Below are positions 1 to 11,833 of a stretch of 64,000 nt of DNA, one piece after another (position 1 is the stretch's first letter; every line of letters starts with the position of its first letter). Position numbers and translations under genes: made by a program. Under the pieces are notes generated by a model. It ran no database searches. It was not told the origin of the DNA and saw only the letters and a program-made list of their open reading frames with translations. The DNA is from Polytrichum commune (lineage: Eukaryota > Streptophyta > Polytrichopsida > Polytrichales > Polytrichaceae), in contig OX485805.1 of NCBI GenBank assembly GCA_950295325.1, forward strand, positions 1,798,501 through 1,862,500. The letters are read 5' to 3'.

Positions 1-2137
1 GGACTACATGATGACATTTGTATGTGCTAATTTGTAAGGTCAAACTTGTTCCACAATTGCCCAATGTCGTGTACTTGGGACTTTCTTGTTTACAGTTCCC
101 TTCAAATTATAACCAAGTTATTCTGCAACAGTTAGGGAGTTTCTAGACATCTTTCCAATTGAGGTGCAAGTAGTAGTTAAAGGTGGCATGCATTTGAGTG
201 ACATCCAACATACATTGCTTGTTGATGTAAAAGGTCCCTCGTTGTAGGTCGGTGTAAACTATATTTGAGTTTGCTTGTCTGAGATGTACATATAAAGTGG
301 ACCATCACACTAAGTTATTGACCTCTAAAAGCTCATTAAGTCCCTATGGATGGCTCCAACCAATTCCACCATGATTATTACTAAATCCGTGAAGTATATT
401 ACTATTGCACCTTTTAGATTCTTTCGAACCATCTATAATTTAAGTCAACTACCGACCCAGGGGTGCACCTTTCCTTAAAAACCAAGAACCACATGCATTC
501 GCAACATACTCTAAAAAAACCTGTTATGTACTCTTTTTTTGGTTTTCTAGTAAAATCAAGCAATACATGCACAACTTCAATGATAAAAATACTAGTGACA
601 ATATGTATACATAGAAATATTTACATTCATATATAGTTATTAACATAAGTATACAAATATACTTTTGAATATCAATCACCCCCTATCAAAACTATAACCA
701 CCTATATCAATCATCCGCATCCCCTTTGATCGGCCTCCACAAAGATGCGCGGCATGTTCCTCTTGCAACCCTAAGCAAGAAGTCGCATCATTCTTAGCTC
801 AACGACCCCTTCCAAAACCCTAATACCACCTCTTCCATACATGCATGAATGAGATAAAGAAATGAGAAAATTATTCATCCTAATTACATCCAATATAAAG
901 TACTTATCTCATAAAGTCTAGTGACACTACCATACAAATACAAATGTTGTTTATTTTCTAGAGGTTCTTCATACATGTACATGATTACGAGTTATAATTT
1001 GTGTAGCATGTGTATATGTAGTACAACAAAGTTCAAATTAGTACCCCTTTTGTGCACTCACATATACTCATACATGTTATGTAAGGTGCACCCCCGAGAC
1101 TACTATATGTAATATCTAATATGACATTGCGTATGTACTCTATTACAACTTTAAGCACTGACGAAAGTTATTGGCAGAAGCAACAAAAAGGAGGGTCAAA
1201 ATGAAGATAGAGTAGAAGTTCTTTTACAACCTCTTTTATGATATGGTTTTCATTGTACCTCTCATTCATCTAACGAAAGAGCTGCAAAACTAGTATGGAA
1301 CCCAAGATTTACCTTTTTAAAGCTAAGTTGACGAGCAATTTAATTTCAAAGATCCTTGAATCAGTATAATGAAACACTATTGAGATGAAAACCACAAAAT
1401 TGTAGAGAGCATGTTTTCTTTTCCATAGATGGATGAAAAGGCATTCTTGTATGCTACAACTCCCTCTCTCCAAATGAATGTGCATAGCGTCCAGTAAGTT
1501 ACGATGGGAACACTTAACTTACCACATGTGATAAGATTATTGGGAGTTATAAACATAATGGATGATAGGACAGCAATCATAATGAAGTGTTAGAAAAGCA
1601 GCCTTAGTGGATGCTGAGATCACCAGCAACAGATTAGTCAGTGACTCCAACGGGTGAAAGTAAAAAAAGCTATGGAACACGCAGAATACCTTGTGAGGAT
1701 CTACTACATACCTCACAGTGGCACTCTGCTGGGTAACAATAATTGATTAAATTGTGCGTACGTCGTCACTACTAAGACTTTCAGTTTGTGAAGCTCATAA
1801 TTGATGTATGAGTTATATGAGCATGTTTTAAGTGTGAACCTCAACTGTGTGAAGCTTGCAGGATGCACACATGTACAGAATTTTTCAAACTAAGAAAATA
1901 GAAAAATATCTATTAACATATTGTCTTTTATTTGGCTGTTCTTCTTCATTGTAGCATGGGCCACTAAAGTTGCATTTTTACAAAGACTTTGTGAGAGATA
2001 CTTTATTGACTTAGCTTACTCAATTTAGCACACTCCTGAATAGATGCTTCCATCATCAGGCTCACATGCGTGTCCAACCAAACAAAAACCATTTCTTGAT
2101 GATTGAGAACCCATCTTAGATCCAACAATTATGGTAT
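1..2137. other. Gene-free AT-rich stretch
   Basis: No coding region, structural RNA or clear inverted repeat could be recognised on either strand. The few short open frames lack protein-like composition. It is probably decayed intergenic DNA. Confidence 0.5.
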
Positions 2138-2178
2138 TTAGGGTTAGTTTTCATGTAGACCGCTCGCCCACTAGATTC
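2138..2178 (+). repeat. Left-end fragment of Tourist-like family D
   Basis: A TTA trinucleotide is followed by GGGTTAGTTTTCATGTAGAC and then CGCTCGCCCACTAGA. This matches the terminal inverted repeat of the family D element at 11834-12582. No matching right end was found before 2700, so it looks like a truncated end. Confidence 0.4.
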
Positions 2179-2701
2179 TAGTGGAGATGTAGTTTTCATG
2201 TTTGCAAAGGGCCTCAATTAGATGCCTAGAGGTTTCAAAGTGTCACATTCACTAATTGTCAATATGATACTATTCGTCAACATAAGTAACTTCTAAAAGA
2301 AAAATATATTTACATCATTACAGTAGCATAGCACATTGGGATATTGGAGATGATAGTTTTGTATTTTAGTATGCAAGGAGGAAATATTATTGAGGATACT
2401 AATGGAAAATGCCATGCATTAGCATTTTAGTATGTAAGAAGAAGATGATCTGAGCACACTAATGCCAAGTGCCATTTGTGTTTACTTTAGAGAACTTGTA
2501 GACCATTGTGTAACATAGGCATACACCTCATTAGAATATTGAACATATTCATGTCAAGATATTAGTAAGTGCACTTGAATGCCAAGTGCCATGAGGTGAC
2601 ACTAATGATGAAAGTGTTCATCAATAGTGTAACCTTGCATACGCCTCAAAGTAGGATAAATGACACTATTATGCATGTGACACTAAATACCATATATGGT
2701 G
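2179..2701. other. Gene-free stretch with a small degenerate tandem repeat
   Basis: No gene seen. A roughly 51-bp unit beginning ATTTTAGTATG and ending in a GCCATG-like block occurs twice at about 2373-2475, and a related AATGCCAAGTGCCAT block recurs near 2580. Confidence 0.4.
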
Positions 2702-2703
2702 TA

Positions 2704-3444
2704 CAGTCTAACCTTGATAATGTGACCCTTGTTAATAGAACACCTTGATATTGTCACCTAAAAGTTTGAAACTGATTTTCATAGTGTAAAACTCCCTCGT
2801 TATTATCCCTATCACCCTTGGTAATGTCATTATTTTTTTTCCAAAATCCGTAGTGTAAATGTGATAATACCAAGTATGGATGGATTGTATGTGATGGTTG
2901 GATGGACAGATTGTAGAACAGGTTCTTGATTCCATGGAAGTAGACCCATTGATTGTTGATAACAGTGATGATGAGTCTAAAGTAGTGAAGCTAAGCGATG
3001 CACAAAAATATGCTAAAGATGTTTTGAATTTTATGACTAGCCAAGGTTCTCAGATTTTCAACACTCTGGAGTTGTTAGGAATGGAAAAAATCCATGACAA
3101 ACTCATTAGAATTGGTGTTGCACATTTAACATCAACAAAACAATGTGACATTAGAAGCTTCTTTGTCTCTAGAGAGGTCTTTACCTGATCTCAATGACAC
3201 ATTATGATGTGCTCTTGTTGTTATTCACAATTTTGAATTAGATTTTACATTCAAAAACATTGAAGTCTCGTATTTGTTATTTTCTTTTTTACATTGTAAT
3301 TTTATTTTGATTTTCTACCTATTTTTTTGATAATATCACATTATGCACAAATCTTCAAAATGTGACATTATCAAATATGTCACACCTTGTTTATATCACT
3401 CTTTTTGGTGAAACGGATGGTGTGACATTATCAAGGTTAGACTG
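2704..3444 (+). mobile_element. pogo-like non-autonomous DNA transposon, copy E1
   Basis: The 741-bp element is bounded by TA on both sides (2702-2703 and 3445-3446), the target duplication of Tc1/mariner-pogo elements. The termini begin CAGTCTAACCTTGATAATGT and match for 22 of 23 positions in inverted orientation. The core TTGATAATRTCAC recurs internally near both ends, a subterminal repeat array that could be transposase binding sites (inference). Inside lies a fragment of a transposase reading frame. It shares ends and internal sequence with copy E2 at 14075-15148, and the two are similar enough to suggest recent activity. Confidence 0.85.
2898..3188 (+). pseudogene. pogo-like transposase C-terminal fragment (E1)
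   Basis: A 96-codon frame corresponds to the tail of a pogo/Tigger-type transposase: an acidic stretch (DNSDDESK), a helical segment (SDAQKYAKDVLNFM) and a terminal block ending QCDIRSFF. The helix-turn-helix DNA-binding domain and the DDE catalytic domain are absent, so it cannot be an active transposase. QCDIRSFF fits the PCNA-interacting PIP-box pattern QxxhxxFF, a motif reported for Drosophila pogo transposase. Compared with E2 there are few amino-acid changes, and a 2-bp deletion just after the SFFVS codons shifts the frame, giving a different short tail. Whether it is ever translated is unknown; the start at 2898 is simply the first ATG. Confidence 0.6.
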
Positions 3445-3568
3445 TAGTTGTTTTTTGTACTTGATGTGTACCATAATTGTCCCTGATAATTTTGCCGAAA
3501 CCTCCTAACTTCAAGTTGCTGGCTGGTTCCTAATTGTTGGAAGATATGTAATTTTTTATTTCATTATT

Positions 3569-4400
3569 GTGCCACATTTGAAGGGAGTTAATCAGTTGAC
3601 ACAACATTCCTCTGATCCAACCCAAGAAGGATATAATGGGTCAGTCTTACACCGATTGCAGTACTTTTGGACAACATTGCTCTGGCACCAATACAATTTT
3701 TCACAGATCACGCGGTTTGAGGAGGGGTCTTATAAACTCTTACTTGTCCTGACTCCTGAGCTACTTTAGCCTAGTGCATGACATTGTCTCCTATGTGATC
3801 TATGACATTCTCTGTTGAGAAACCTTAGCAGTTGTAAATGTGTTTGTAGTGATTGGGTCACATTTTCAGTTGACACAACATTCCACTGATCCCACCCATG
3901 CCAGGAAGGATAATGCATAGTTAGTCTTATACCGATTGCACAACATTGTTCTGGCACCAATAACAATTTTTGTAGAAGATTACACAGGTCATGCAATTTT
4001 AGGAGGAGGCTAATAAACTCCTACATGTCCTGATCAGGCACGGTACTAGAGTCTAGCCTAGTGCATGGCCATTCCCAATTCCTAGCAATTGGTTATTTGA
4101 AAATATATGTTTTGTGATTGTGTCACGTCATTTTAAGCAAGTTAATCAGTTGCCACAACATTCTCTGATCCAACCCAAGAAGGATAATGCATTAGTCTTT
4201 GCACTGATTGCACAACATTGCTAGACTGGCACCAATACAATTTTTTGCAGAAGAATCACCCAGATCACACAATTTGAGGAAGATGGTAATAAACTTCTGG
4301 ACATGTCCTGATGAGTTACAGTACTAGCTGCCTAGTACATGGCATGTCTCCTATGCAATCTACGGAATTCTCTGTTGGGAAATCTTATAAGTAGCCTGGT
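3569..4400 (+). repeat. Three tandem copies of a ~280-bp unit
   Basis: The marker CAGTTGACACAACATTCC or close variants occurs at 3592, 3867 and 4147, so the period is 275-280 bp. Each unit carries CTGATCC-ACCCA, ACCGATTGCA, CTGGCACCAATA and ATAAACTC-TAC blocks in the same order. Copies differ by substitutions and small indels. No coding potential is shared between units. Confidence 0.8.
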
Positions 4401-4486
4401 TAGTGCTGGCAGATCTCAGTTCACAAACTTCGAAGGTGGCTGTACTAGTCAGTAAATCTGCTTATTACTTGGACACAGAAAAACGA

Positions 4487-4702
4487 CATTAAACGTGATA
4501 TTTAGTGCCACTTACTATTTGGAATTATGCAACACTATAACAGCTTACTGTACATCTCATTTTTGACCAACGGAGGTCGACTTGGTTGTTTGGACATTAT
4601 AGAACATTGACGTTTTTACTTGGTAAAAAATTGCATTACTAGTAAAATGATATAGGAATGTGTAACTCCAAAAAAAAGTAACACTAAATATGATATTTAG
4701 TG
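4487..4702 (+). mobile_element. Family B MITE, copy B1
   Basis: A 216-bp element with about 26-bp terminal inverted repeats of the form CAYTAAAYRTSATATTTAGTG. TA follows the right end; the left flank is GA. Internal blocks GGAATTATGCAACACTATAAC and GTTTGGACATTATAGAACAT are shared with the other family B copies. Non-coding. Confidence 0.65.
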
Positions 4703-5974
4703 TAGGTTATCTTCACGTGAGCATGCAACTTCTCTTGATACTTGTAATAAACTGTTAACCCATCCTTCACGGAGGGGACTTGACTGCTCAAGTACACAAA
4801 AAACTTGACAAACTCAGATATGCCAACCCGCACATTTCATGTTCCTATAATGTAGGAGGCAACGAGACAAACTGGGGTTGTGTGCAATTTATCCATGTTT
4901 GACATGTTCCACCAGGTTCTCTAGCTACATAGCAAGCAAGGAACCAAGCTTTTGTCTGCCAATACCTCCACTTGACATTGATCACCATGTGCGGCTATTG
5001 GCAAACGATTTAATTCAGCATAGTGGCAACAATGCTGTGAAACGTCATTTCCTTTAAAGTTAGCACATTGAAAAATATTTGTTTTGCTCTGATTATTGCA
5101 ATCAGAGTGACTGTCATCACTTTCACCAAAACTTACTTCACTCAGTCTTTGCTCACTCTGATGAGCTTTGTTCTTCAGGATCCTACCAAGCTCACGGTGA
5201 TTCACATATCAGGGGAACACTTCACAATATTTTGCATCATTCTCATGTACACTCAAAACAGGTATTGCTGCTTGTCCAACTGATTGCAATCGATGGCAAT
5301 GGCGATCACTCACCCATTGCATTAAATGATGTGACTGGTTGAGTTTGGCCAGAAAATTGAGGGGAGGCAAATTCCTAGCAGTAAACACCAATGCCACCCC
5401 CAAACTAGCAAAATGAAAGCTTGAGGAAAGGAATGAAGGATCCAGAAGTGTGAGAAAAAATGTTCTGTAGACTGGAATAATAATATGTTAGTAGTATGGG
5501 ATTCCCATGTATGATGTAGAAAAGCTACTCTGCGGAAGGAGAAAAAAAACCTCCACGGAGAAGCTTCAAGGAGACTATTTGTACAGTTGATTGCCTCAAT
5601 CAATCAGTAAGGCTGCTGCTACTACCTTTTTGATACCCAAAACAAATCTGAAAATCTACCACCACCACCACCGAACTATCTAGCCAGCCACTGATCATTG
5701 AAAACTTCCTCAAGTAGAATATATCCCTGGTTGGCTAATTTGCTTCTGTCCACCGAGGGTACCAATTCTTCACTACTTACCCGGACCTGAGAAGCTGCTG
5801 GACGAAGAAGAAGCTCGCAAAACCTCTACAAAACCTCAGATTGGAGCTAGCAATGCACCACATCCACACCCAGAATAGGCACCTATGTCACACGCATTGG
5901 CATGGAGATCAACTAAGTTGCAATTTTGTACAAGGCTGGGGGTGTAAGTAAAAAACCATCATTTTCCCCGTGTA
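4703..5974. other. Region downstream of the F-box gene
   Basis: No recognised gene. On the minus strand 4921-5205 is open for 94 codons (from a GTG) with fairly ordinary amino-acid composition, but it resembles no family I know. It may be 3'-untranslated sequence, an unrecognised exon or chance. No clear polyadenylation signal for the neighbouring gene was identified. Confidence 0.35.
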
Positions 5975-7385
5975 TCAGGGTTGAATATCGACCCGGAGGT
6001 GGATTGAGAATCCTCCGTAGGCAGCCATGGATTTGGTTTTGCTACCAGGGCTGCTGGGCATGATGTGCCAGAACCTCTCTTCGAGGTCATACATCCATCG
6101 CTCACCGGTGGTGACGGAGACGAAGCAAAGACCTTCCGAATCCTCCAGACCACTGAAATCACACACTTTGAAGTGATCCAAAAACTGCTTGGAAGGACCA
6201 AGAGGCACATCGTCCAAGGGTTTAGTCACCCACAAGCAACTTTTTCTGTCGAGCTCCGAGATTTGCACTTTGTCGGAGCCCTCATACTTCTGCACCATCA
6301 CACGGCTTACCATCAGAATGCGGCCATGGTGTTGCACGATGTGGACGTTGCTGTGCATCCCAGAGAGCGAAACATGATACGATTCCCACACCCCCGTGTT
6401 CATGTCGAACGTCGAGATTCCAGTCTTGCACTGCGCGACGCACACTAGAATGTGGCCACCCTCGCACACCGCCTGGGTTGGGGTTCGGTCATAGTAAGGG
6501 AAATTGTGTTGCGTGGGGACTTCCTCGAACGCCGACCACGACATGGTGGCCGAGCTGAAAATTCGTGTGTGCGTTCGGTCGTAATCGATCACCACCACCT
6601 TGTATGATCGACTGAAATTGTCTACCACCATAGCCACGTAAGTTGGCATATTGAAGATTTTGGCATCACCACCTCCCCTTCCCCCTTCCCACCGGGGCAG
6701 TATTCGCCATGTACGAGTGGCAGGGTTGCACACCCCGATCACAACCTCACGGTTGAAGTTTTTGGTGGAGGTTTTAGGCTTGTGTGCCACGAAGCAGATG
6801 AGTCCCCCGCCCACGGAAGTGATGTACAGGTCCGGGAATGGGAGAAACCCCAGTGACATGTTGAACCAGTTCTTGCTCACGGGGCAGTACAGTGTGCTGC
6901 TCCGGTGGTAGTAAAGCTCCGGACCTTGTTGGAAGAAGGTGAACGATGAGTACGCTGGCTCGGACACCATCAGTACATACGATGGGCACTGTACCGAAAT
7001 CTCCCTTTGTGTGCTCAGAAACTGCGGTGTACGTAGCAAGCTGTTCCATCTCTTGCAAACTCCCCGCATTGGCAGCAAGTGCGGTAGCGGCATGTATGCC
7101 AGGATGCGCTCCAGCACGGGCTCCGACAAGAAGCGCCACAGCTCCGGGTCCATCCACACATCCTTCTGCCGCGTGTTGCTCGTCAATGACAGGCTTGACA
7201 GGTTCACATCCAATCCTGCCAAAAAGAATTTAAAAAAAAAACGAAACATAAGCAGTTAATCATTATCATCGTCATCATCGTATCATCGTTACATTTGCAA
7301 TGCAATGCATTGTTTTGTTCAGTAGAAATGAAAGAACTTTGCATCGTGACGATCGTGTAAACCAGTCCCTGAACTTACCAGGCAT
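5975..7385 (-). CDS. F-box/kelch-type protein, two exons
   Basis: F-box proteins are substrate receptors of SCF ubiquitin ligases: the F-box binds SKP1 and the C-terminal propeller selects the target. The proposed CDS joins exon 1 (7385-7379, ATGCCTG) to exon 2 (7215-5975, stop TGA), giving 415 residues. The joint splits a glycine codon (G/GA) and the protein starts MPGLDVNLSS. The F-box is at about residues 24-63 (DPELWRFLSEPVLERILAYM then CKRWNSLL). Propeller-like blocks follow: NPATRTWRIL (about 166-175), FDMNTGVWESY and MYDLEERFWHIM near the C-terminus. This resembles plant F-box/kelch proteins of the At5g15710/At3g61590 kind. Codon use is GC-richer than the surroundings and the frame is intact. 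The exon 2 frame remains open upstream to a Met at 7249, but that extension (MFRFFFKFFL) reads through the acceptor pyrimidine tract. Starting at the internal Met 24 is the alternative. The substrate cannot be inferred. Confidence 0.9.
7216..7378 (-). other. Phase-1 GT-AG intron of the F-box gene
   Basis: On the minus strand the donor is CCTG/GTAAGT and the acceptor a T-rich tract ending TTTTTGGCAG/GATTGG. The 163-bp length is typical of a plant intron. Splicing joins ATGCCTG in frame to the F-box exon. Confidence 0.75.
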
Positions 7386-7742
7386 TGTGCCTTGATATGC
7401 GTTGTGATGATGATGATTTTAAAACTGGGAATTTAGACTGGAAGATAGTGATTTGTTTGCTGTTGTTGACAGTATGGCTGCTAGTTGGAAGGCGGTTTGA
7501 TATGTAATAATCGTCGGTCGGTCCAGTGGGTTTTTGATCAGATCCCTTGGGCCGCTAGTACTAGACTGACCATTGAATGGATAGGGATGTGGCGGAGAAA
7601 CAACGACACAGCGGCATTCCGAGGCCAGATTGTGATGATCACTTCCTACCTCTGGCTAAATTTTGTCTCAGTAAGATGTTACAGCTGCTGCCTCTTGAAC
7701 CCGGACTCAAAGGTTGGGTCTAGCTCGACCAGGAGGGAAGCT

Positions 7743-7744
<2 letters not shown>

Positions 7745-7787
<43 letters not shown>
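7745..7787. repeat. (GA)n / (CT)n microsatellite
   Basis: An uninterrupted AG repeat of about 43 bp. On the gene strand it reads as a CT tract about 360 bp upstream of the ATG, a position common for CT-rich 5' leaders or GAGA-type promoter tracts in plants. A regulatory role is inference only. Confidence 0.9.
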
Positions 7788-7790
<3 letters not shown>

Positions 7791-8277
7791 AACAGCCTCG
7801 AGCTAAAATTTTAGCACATGCATCATCAGGTCACAGACGACTCACTCGGACCCCCAAGTATTAAATTAATTCCCTCACGTGACTCACGAGGAATGCACGC
7901 CGGTGGTGATCAGGCAATGTCAGTGACGCAGCTGAGGCCTCTCTACTCGTAACTAGAAGATGCTCCCATCCACCGTATGCACCAAAACACCCAACTAAGA
8001 TGTGTCAAGTCTAACCTCCGGCCACCACAATAAATCCTAAATTCGCCTTAGCGCCTCAGTAGCTTCGTCCTGACCAGTGGAAACCTGTGGGGAGCAGGCC
8101 CTGTGGAATTGCATCCGAAGCTTCCACACAGAGATCAGAGGGAGGATGAGGGGGAGGGAGCTGAAGAGGAGCGTGAAATGAGAGCACGTCACTGAACTTT
8201 GACACACCACCGGGCCACCGTGCACTGATCCAGCCAAGGAGCAGTGAGTCAAAGTGAGTATGTCAATGCCGTGGGGA

Positions 8278-8316
8278 GATAGATAGACAGACAGTCAGAC
8301 AGACAGACAGATGGAT
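8278..8316. repeat. (GACA)n-like microsatellite
   Basis: Imperfect GATA/GACA tetranucleotide repeat (AGATAGACAGACAGTCAGAC and onward). Confidence 0.8.
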
Positions 8317-9045
8317 GGGACTACTGGAGTCTGGAAGGCAGCAGAGGTAGTGTTGAGGCGGGGGTGGGGTTAAGGATGGGCAAGAATGTGGGTGGGGGAA
8401 TATGTATAAGTATGCACGCCGGCTAGCTCCATCTCCTCCCAGCAATCCGCCAGTGCCCATTGACTAGTGACATAAAACTCAATAGGACGGGCCCAGGGGA
8501 GGAGGACCTGTGGGACCCATGATCCCTCAGCTCAAGCTCTTGGTGCATCAGTAGCTCTGCTTTCCCCTTCCCCGTGTCAGGGCAAGTCAAAACCGGAAGC
8601 ATGTAAGTGTGTGTACTTTGTTCCACAACTTTTGGGCTGGACCATCAGAAACTCGTAAAAGGTGCCACCTCACCACTCATCAGGGTGCCTTCAAAGTTTG
8701 CGGTGAGCTTAAGTTTGAGCTCCTCATCACCAGGCTTGCCTGTGCGAAAGGCAACCAAAGGCAGCACACACTTTTTCCTTTCTCTCCCGGGCCCATCACA
8801 GGAGTGCCGCCCAGCCCGTCGACTTAACTTGGGAATTTTGGGTGGACCTGAATTCAAGAGGCCGGCCAGCCTGGCCAGCTGCAAAGACCTCAATGATCAG
8901 TAAGTCGAAGTCCGTTTTCGCCCAGCCCATACCAAATTTCCGTCAACCCGATTTTGTCTGGTTTACTTTATTAATGATTCATGCATTCAGAGGAAGAGCT
9001 TAGACGTAGATTACATTTCACATGTGCTGAGGTAGAAGATGCTAA

Positions 9046-9396
9046 GGGTGTGGGTTGGAGGTGTTAGGATGTGGTTACGTACAAGCCCTCATCCAATCAC
9101 ATTCTGGTGGTCTGTTAAGAATGTGGAGAGCCGTGGACATGGGTCGCTAGACTTTCATGTGCCCACCAAAGAATCTTCAATCTATAAGTGTCGGTCGCCG
9201 AAGGATTTGAAGTCTTGGACTCCATCCTTGATAACCTCAAGTAGGAGGTTAGTACGTGGGCCTAGATTTGAGAACATAGGAGTAGCTAATTGGCACATAC
9301 AAACTTTATTCCATCAAATTCCTTCTGCATTTGGATGGATTTGTCCTTTTTCACACTAGAGTATGGTGGGCGAGCGGCCTACATGGAAACTCACCC
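9046..9396 (+). mobile_element. Tourist-like family D MITE, copy D1
   Basis: The 351-bp element has TAA on both sides (9043-9045 and 9397-9399), the 3-bp target duplication of PIF/Harbinger elements. It starts GGGTG and ends with GGGCGAGCGGCCTACATGG then AAACTCACCC. It matches the interior and right end of the copy at 11834-12582, including a TGTGGAGRGYYGTRGACATG block, but most of its left inverted repeat is deleted. Non-coding. Confidence 0.7.
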
Positions 9397-9399
9397 TAA

Positions 9400-10816
9400 A
9401 ACAAACATCTCATCCGTACCCAACACTCTAAAATCATGCACAATTAGATTGTATTCATGTTGGGAATGTTCACCACCTAAGTTGGTCCTATGTTTCCATG
9501 TTGGTTTTAGGTTGTCTAGATATAAAAGTTGTAGACCTTCTAGCTTTTGCATATGGAATTCAATTAATGTAGATGTGCTTGATATTCCAACACAGCAAAA
9601 ATTTGGACACATGTATTTGAGTGTTTTGTGATTCGGTGTGGATCTAAGAATAGACACCAAAAAGGCACATGTCTCCAAAGAGATTGACCTATGTGTTTCA
9701 AAATCTTAATAAGACATTTGATTGCGCATGCAAACATAAGTCTAAGATTTCAACATAGGTTTGTGTTCTGTCATATTTTACATTTAATTACTGTAATGAA
9801 TTATGACCCTACCATGGTATTTCTACACACATGCCACTTAGCTTGTGAAAGCTGTATAATTTAGATTTGTTTCATAATTGAGAGATTTAATTTATACATG
9901 AATCTTTAAAAATTAAATTCAACCATCAATTTTTTGTTGAATCGATCAAAAGAAAGGCTTTAATTTTTTTAATTTGTTTTTAAACAATTGAACCTGTCAC
10001 GTGAAATGCAACCCAAAAGTTGCCTGTCACCAGCTTATCAAGAGCCTTCGTAAAAATTTGAAATCGGTCACGGGCTGCTGGTCCAGCTTCTTCTGGCTTC
10101 CAATGTCCATCCAAGTGATAAGTTTGGACACAATGAGCAGATTTGTTAGGTGATCTGTTGTGCTCACCAGAAGTGATTAGCAACTACAATCAAAACAACA
10201 TACTACTAGACATGAATTGAACAAGGAATATGCATATTTGGTTGGTTGGCTGCTTGCCACATGTTAGGACATGAACTTCGGACATGAAGCAATGACTTAC
10301 ATCTAAAGTCAACCGATGTCTACCAGAAACTAGTTACAGGATTTGGTGGAACTTCTAGAAGATGGATTACTTGTCCAGCGTCATGTTGTATGGATAGGTG
10401 TGTTTTGAAAGCTCCATTTGGTACCCAAAGTTTGGGAAGATGATGTCAAATCTTAACCTTGGCAGGGTTAATCAAGACTGCCATCACAATGACATAATAC
10501 CATATGTAAATTGGCCATCGAACTATAACAACAACATATGGATATCATAACATTCTTCGTCATCATCCATTTCGGTCACTTTCTAATCGCAGTAGCCTGA
10601 CCTTAACTTCTTATGTTCAGCCAGAATCCAAGCCGTATCAGAGGTTTCGGTCAAGGAAAAAACTACCTTATTCTCTGGGCCCACATAACGATGCAACTGA
10701 TCTCCAGACTAGTTGCTATTTTGCAATGAAATTTCCCAGAGATGAGGGATACATATTGTGATATATGCAATGTAAGTAACTTTGGAAAACTTAAATCCAT
10801 AATAGCCCAAATTAGA
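9400..10816. other. Gene-free AT-rich stretch
   Basis: No gene, RNA or transposon end recognised. Confidence 0.45.
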
Positions 10817-10825
10817 TGTTTGCAG

Positions 10826-11054
10826 CTATGATCGGGGAGAACCAGCAGTTAGTTACAAATGAGCTGGTTGAGTTTGAGAAATAACCGGTTGAAGTTCAAG
10901 ACTGCAGGATAATTACTGATCATTTTAGAGGAATTTATAGAATATACCCGGGCCAACTTAATAAAGGAAAACCGGAGGATGTCAACATGTAACCAGTTGG
11001 ACTTGCAAACACTAGGATCTCAACCGATTATGCCCAAAAATCTCCCCAATCACT
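10826..11054 (+). mobile_element. Family A (9-bp TSD) MITE, copy A1
   Basis: A 229-bp non-coding element starting CTATGATCGGGGAGAACC and ending TCTCCCCAATCACT, so the ends are short inverted repeats. The flanking 9-mers are TGTTTGCAG and GGTCCGCAG (6 of 9 identical), a decayed 9-bp target duplication. It contains GGTTGAGTTTGAGAAATAAC and CCGGTTGAAGTTCAAGACT blocks typical of the family. Confidence 0.75.
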
Positions 11055-11063
11055 GGTCCGCAG

Positions 11064-11830
11064 ATGGCATTAGACTTGTAGTATTGACTCGCACTGCGAT
11101 AATCAATCCTTCTAAGTTCATTGGGGTCAGTGTATATGTTTGACAAATTTTATTTGACGTCGAACTTCAAATTCAAAGTGTCACTTGACGTTCTCAAAAA
11201 CGAGAATGAATGTCAATTGACATCTACATTTTCTACTAAAATGTCATGTCAATGTCACATGTCTAGTAGTACGTGTCATTTCAATTCATAAAATGTCAAT
11301 CGATGTGTGGTTTTTTCCTTTACAAGTCACACTACATGTCAAAATCTAAATCGTGCGCGTCAATTGACATACAAATTATTTTTGTTCAAGTCTTTGCATG
11401 TCAAATGTCAAAAACTTGCAGAAACTTTGTCAAAAAATACACACTGATCAGGGTTATTAAGCAGTGGGTAGTAACTTATCCATTAGGAAATAATAGAGTG
11501 GAGATAGGAAGACTTGTCCTATCACGCTAGCTACAGTAGTATACCTTTGGTTCATGCAGGGATGATCTTCCTAGCCAGGTGCCACGAGAGTCTGATCGGA
11601 CCGCCCAGGAGCGTCCACGACAGTACTTTTCCATATTTATGTATAGGGGTGTCGCTGCAACTGCCAAGGTGATGATGAGAGCCTCAAAATAGGAGCCCAA
11701 TGAAGTCCCCCTCCGAAAGTGGAACGCTGGGCAGCGCCCGGTAAATTTGGAAAATCTATCCAACCCTGTCTTTTCTAGCTTTTCGCCTTTATGACCATCT
11801 GCTCGGCTTTATAATGGTTGCAGGGCCTAG
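11064..11830. other. Gene-free stretch
   Basis: At 11150-11450 the motif TGTCA/TGACA recurs many times in both orientations (for example GTCAATTGACATC), giving a degenerate internally repetitive tract. No gene recognised. Confidence 0.4.
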
Positions 11831-11833
11831 TAA

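Larger units (their letters stand above)
7386..9042. other. Upstream region of the F-box gene, otherwise gene-free
   Basis: It contains the minus-strand 5' side of the F-box gene with a GA/CT microsatellite, then moderately GC-rich DNA at 8000-8900 with overlapping open frames on both strands and no recognisable protein. No convincing TATA box could be tied to the gene. Confidence 0.4.

Noticed and set aside
5975-7249. F-box protein starting at Met 7249
   Set aside because: The first ~11 residues read through a T-rich tract ending in TTTTTGGCAG, a typical splice acceptor, and a phase-matching ATG-donor lies at 7385-7373.
8000-8900. Possible gene in the GC-richer region beside the F-box promoter
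   Set aside because: Short frames on both strands, no recognisable protein and no consistent splice structure.
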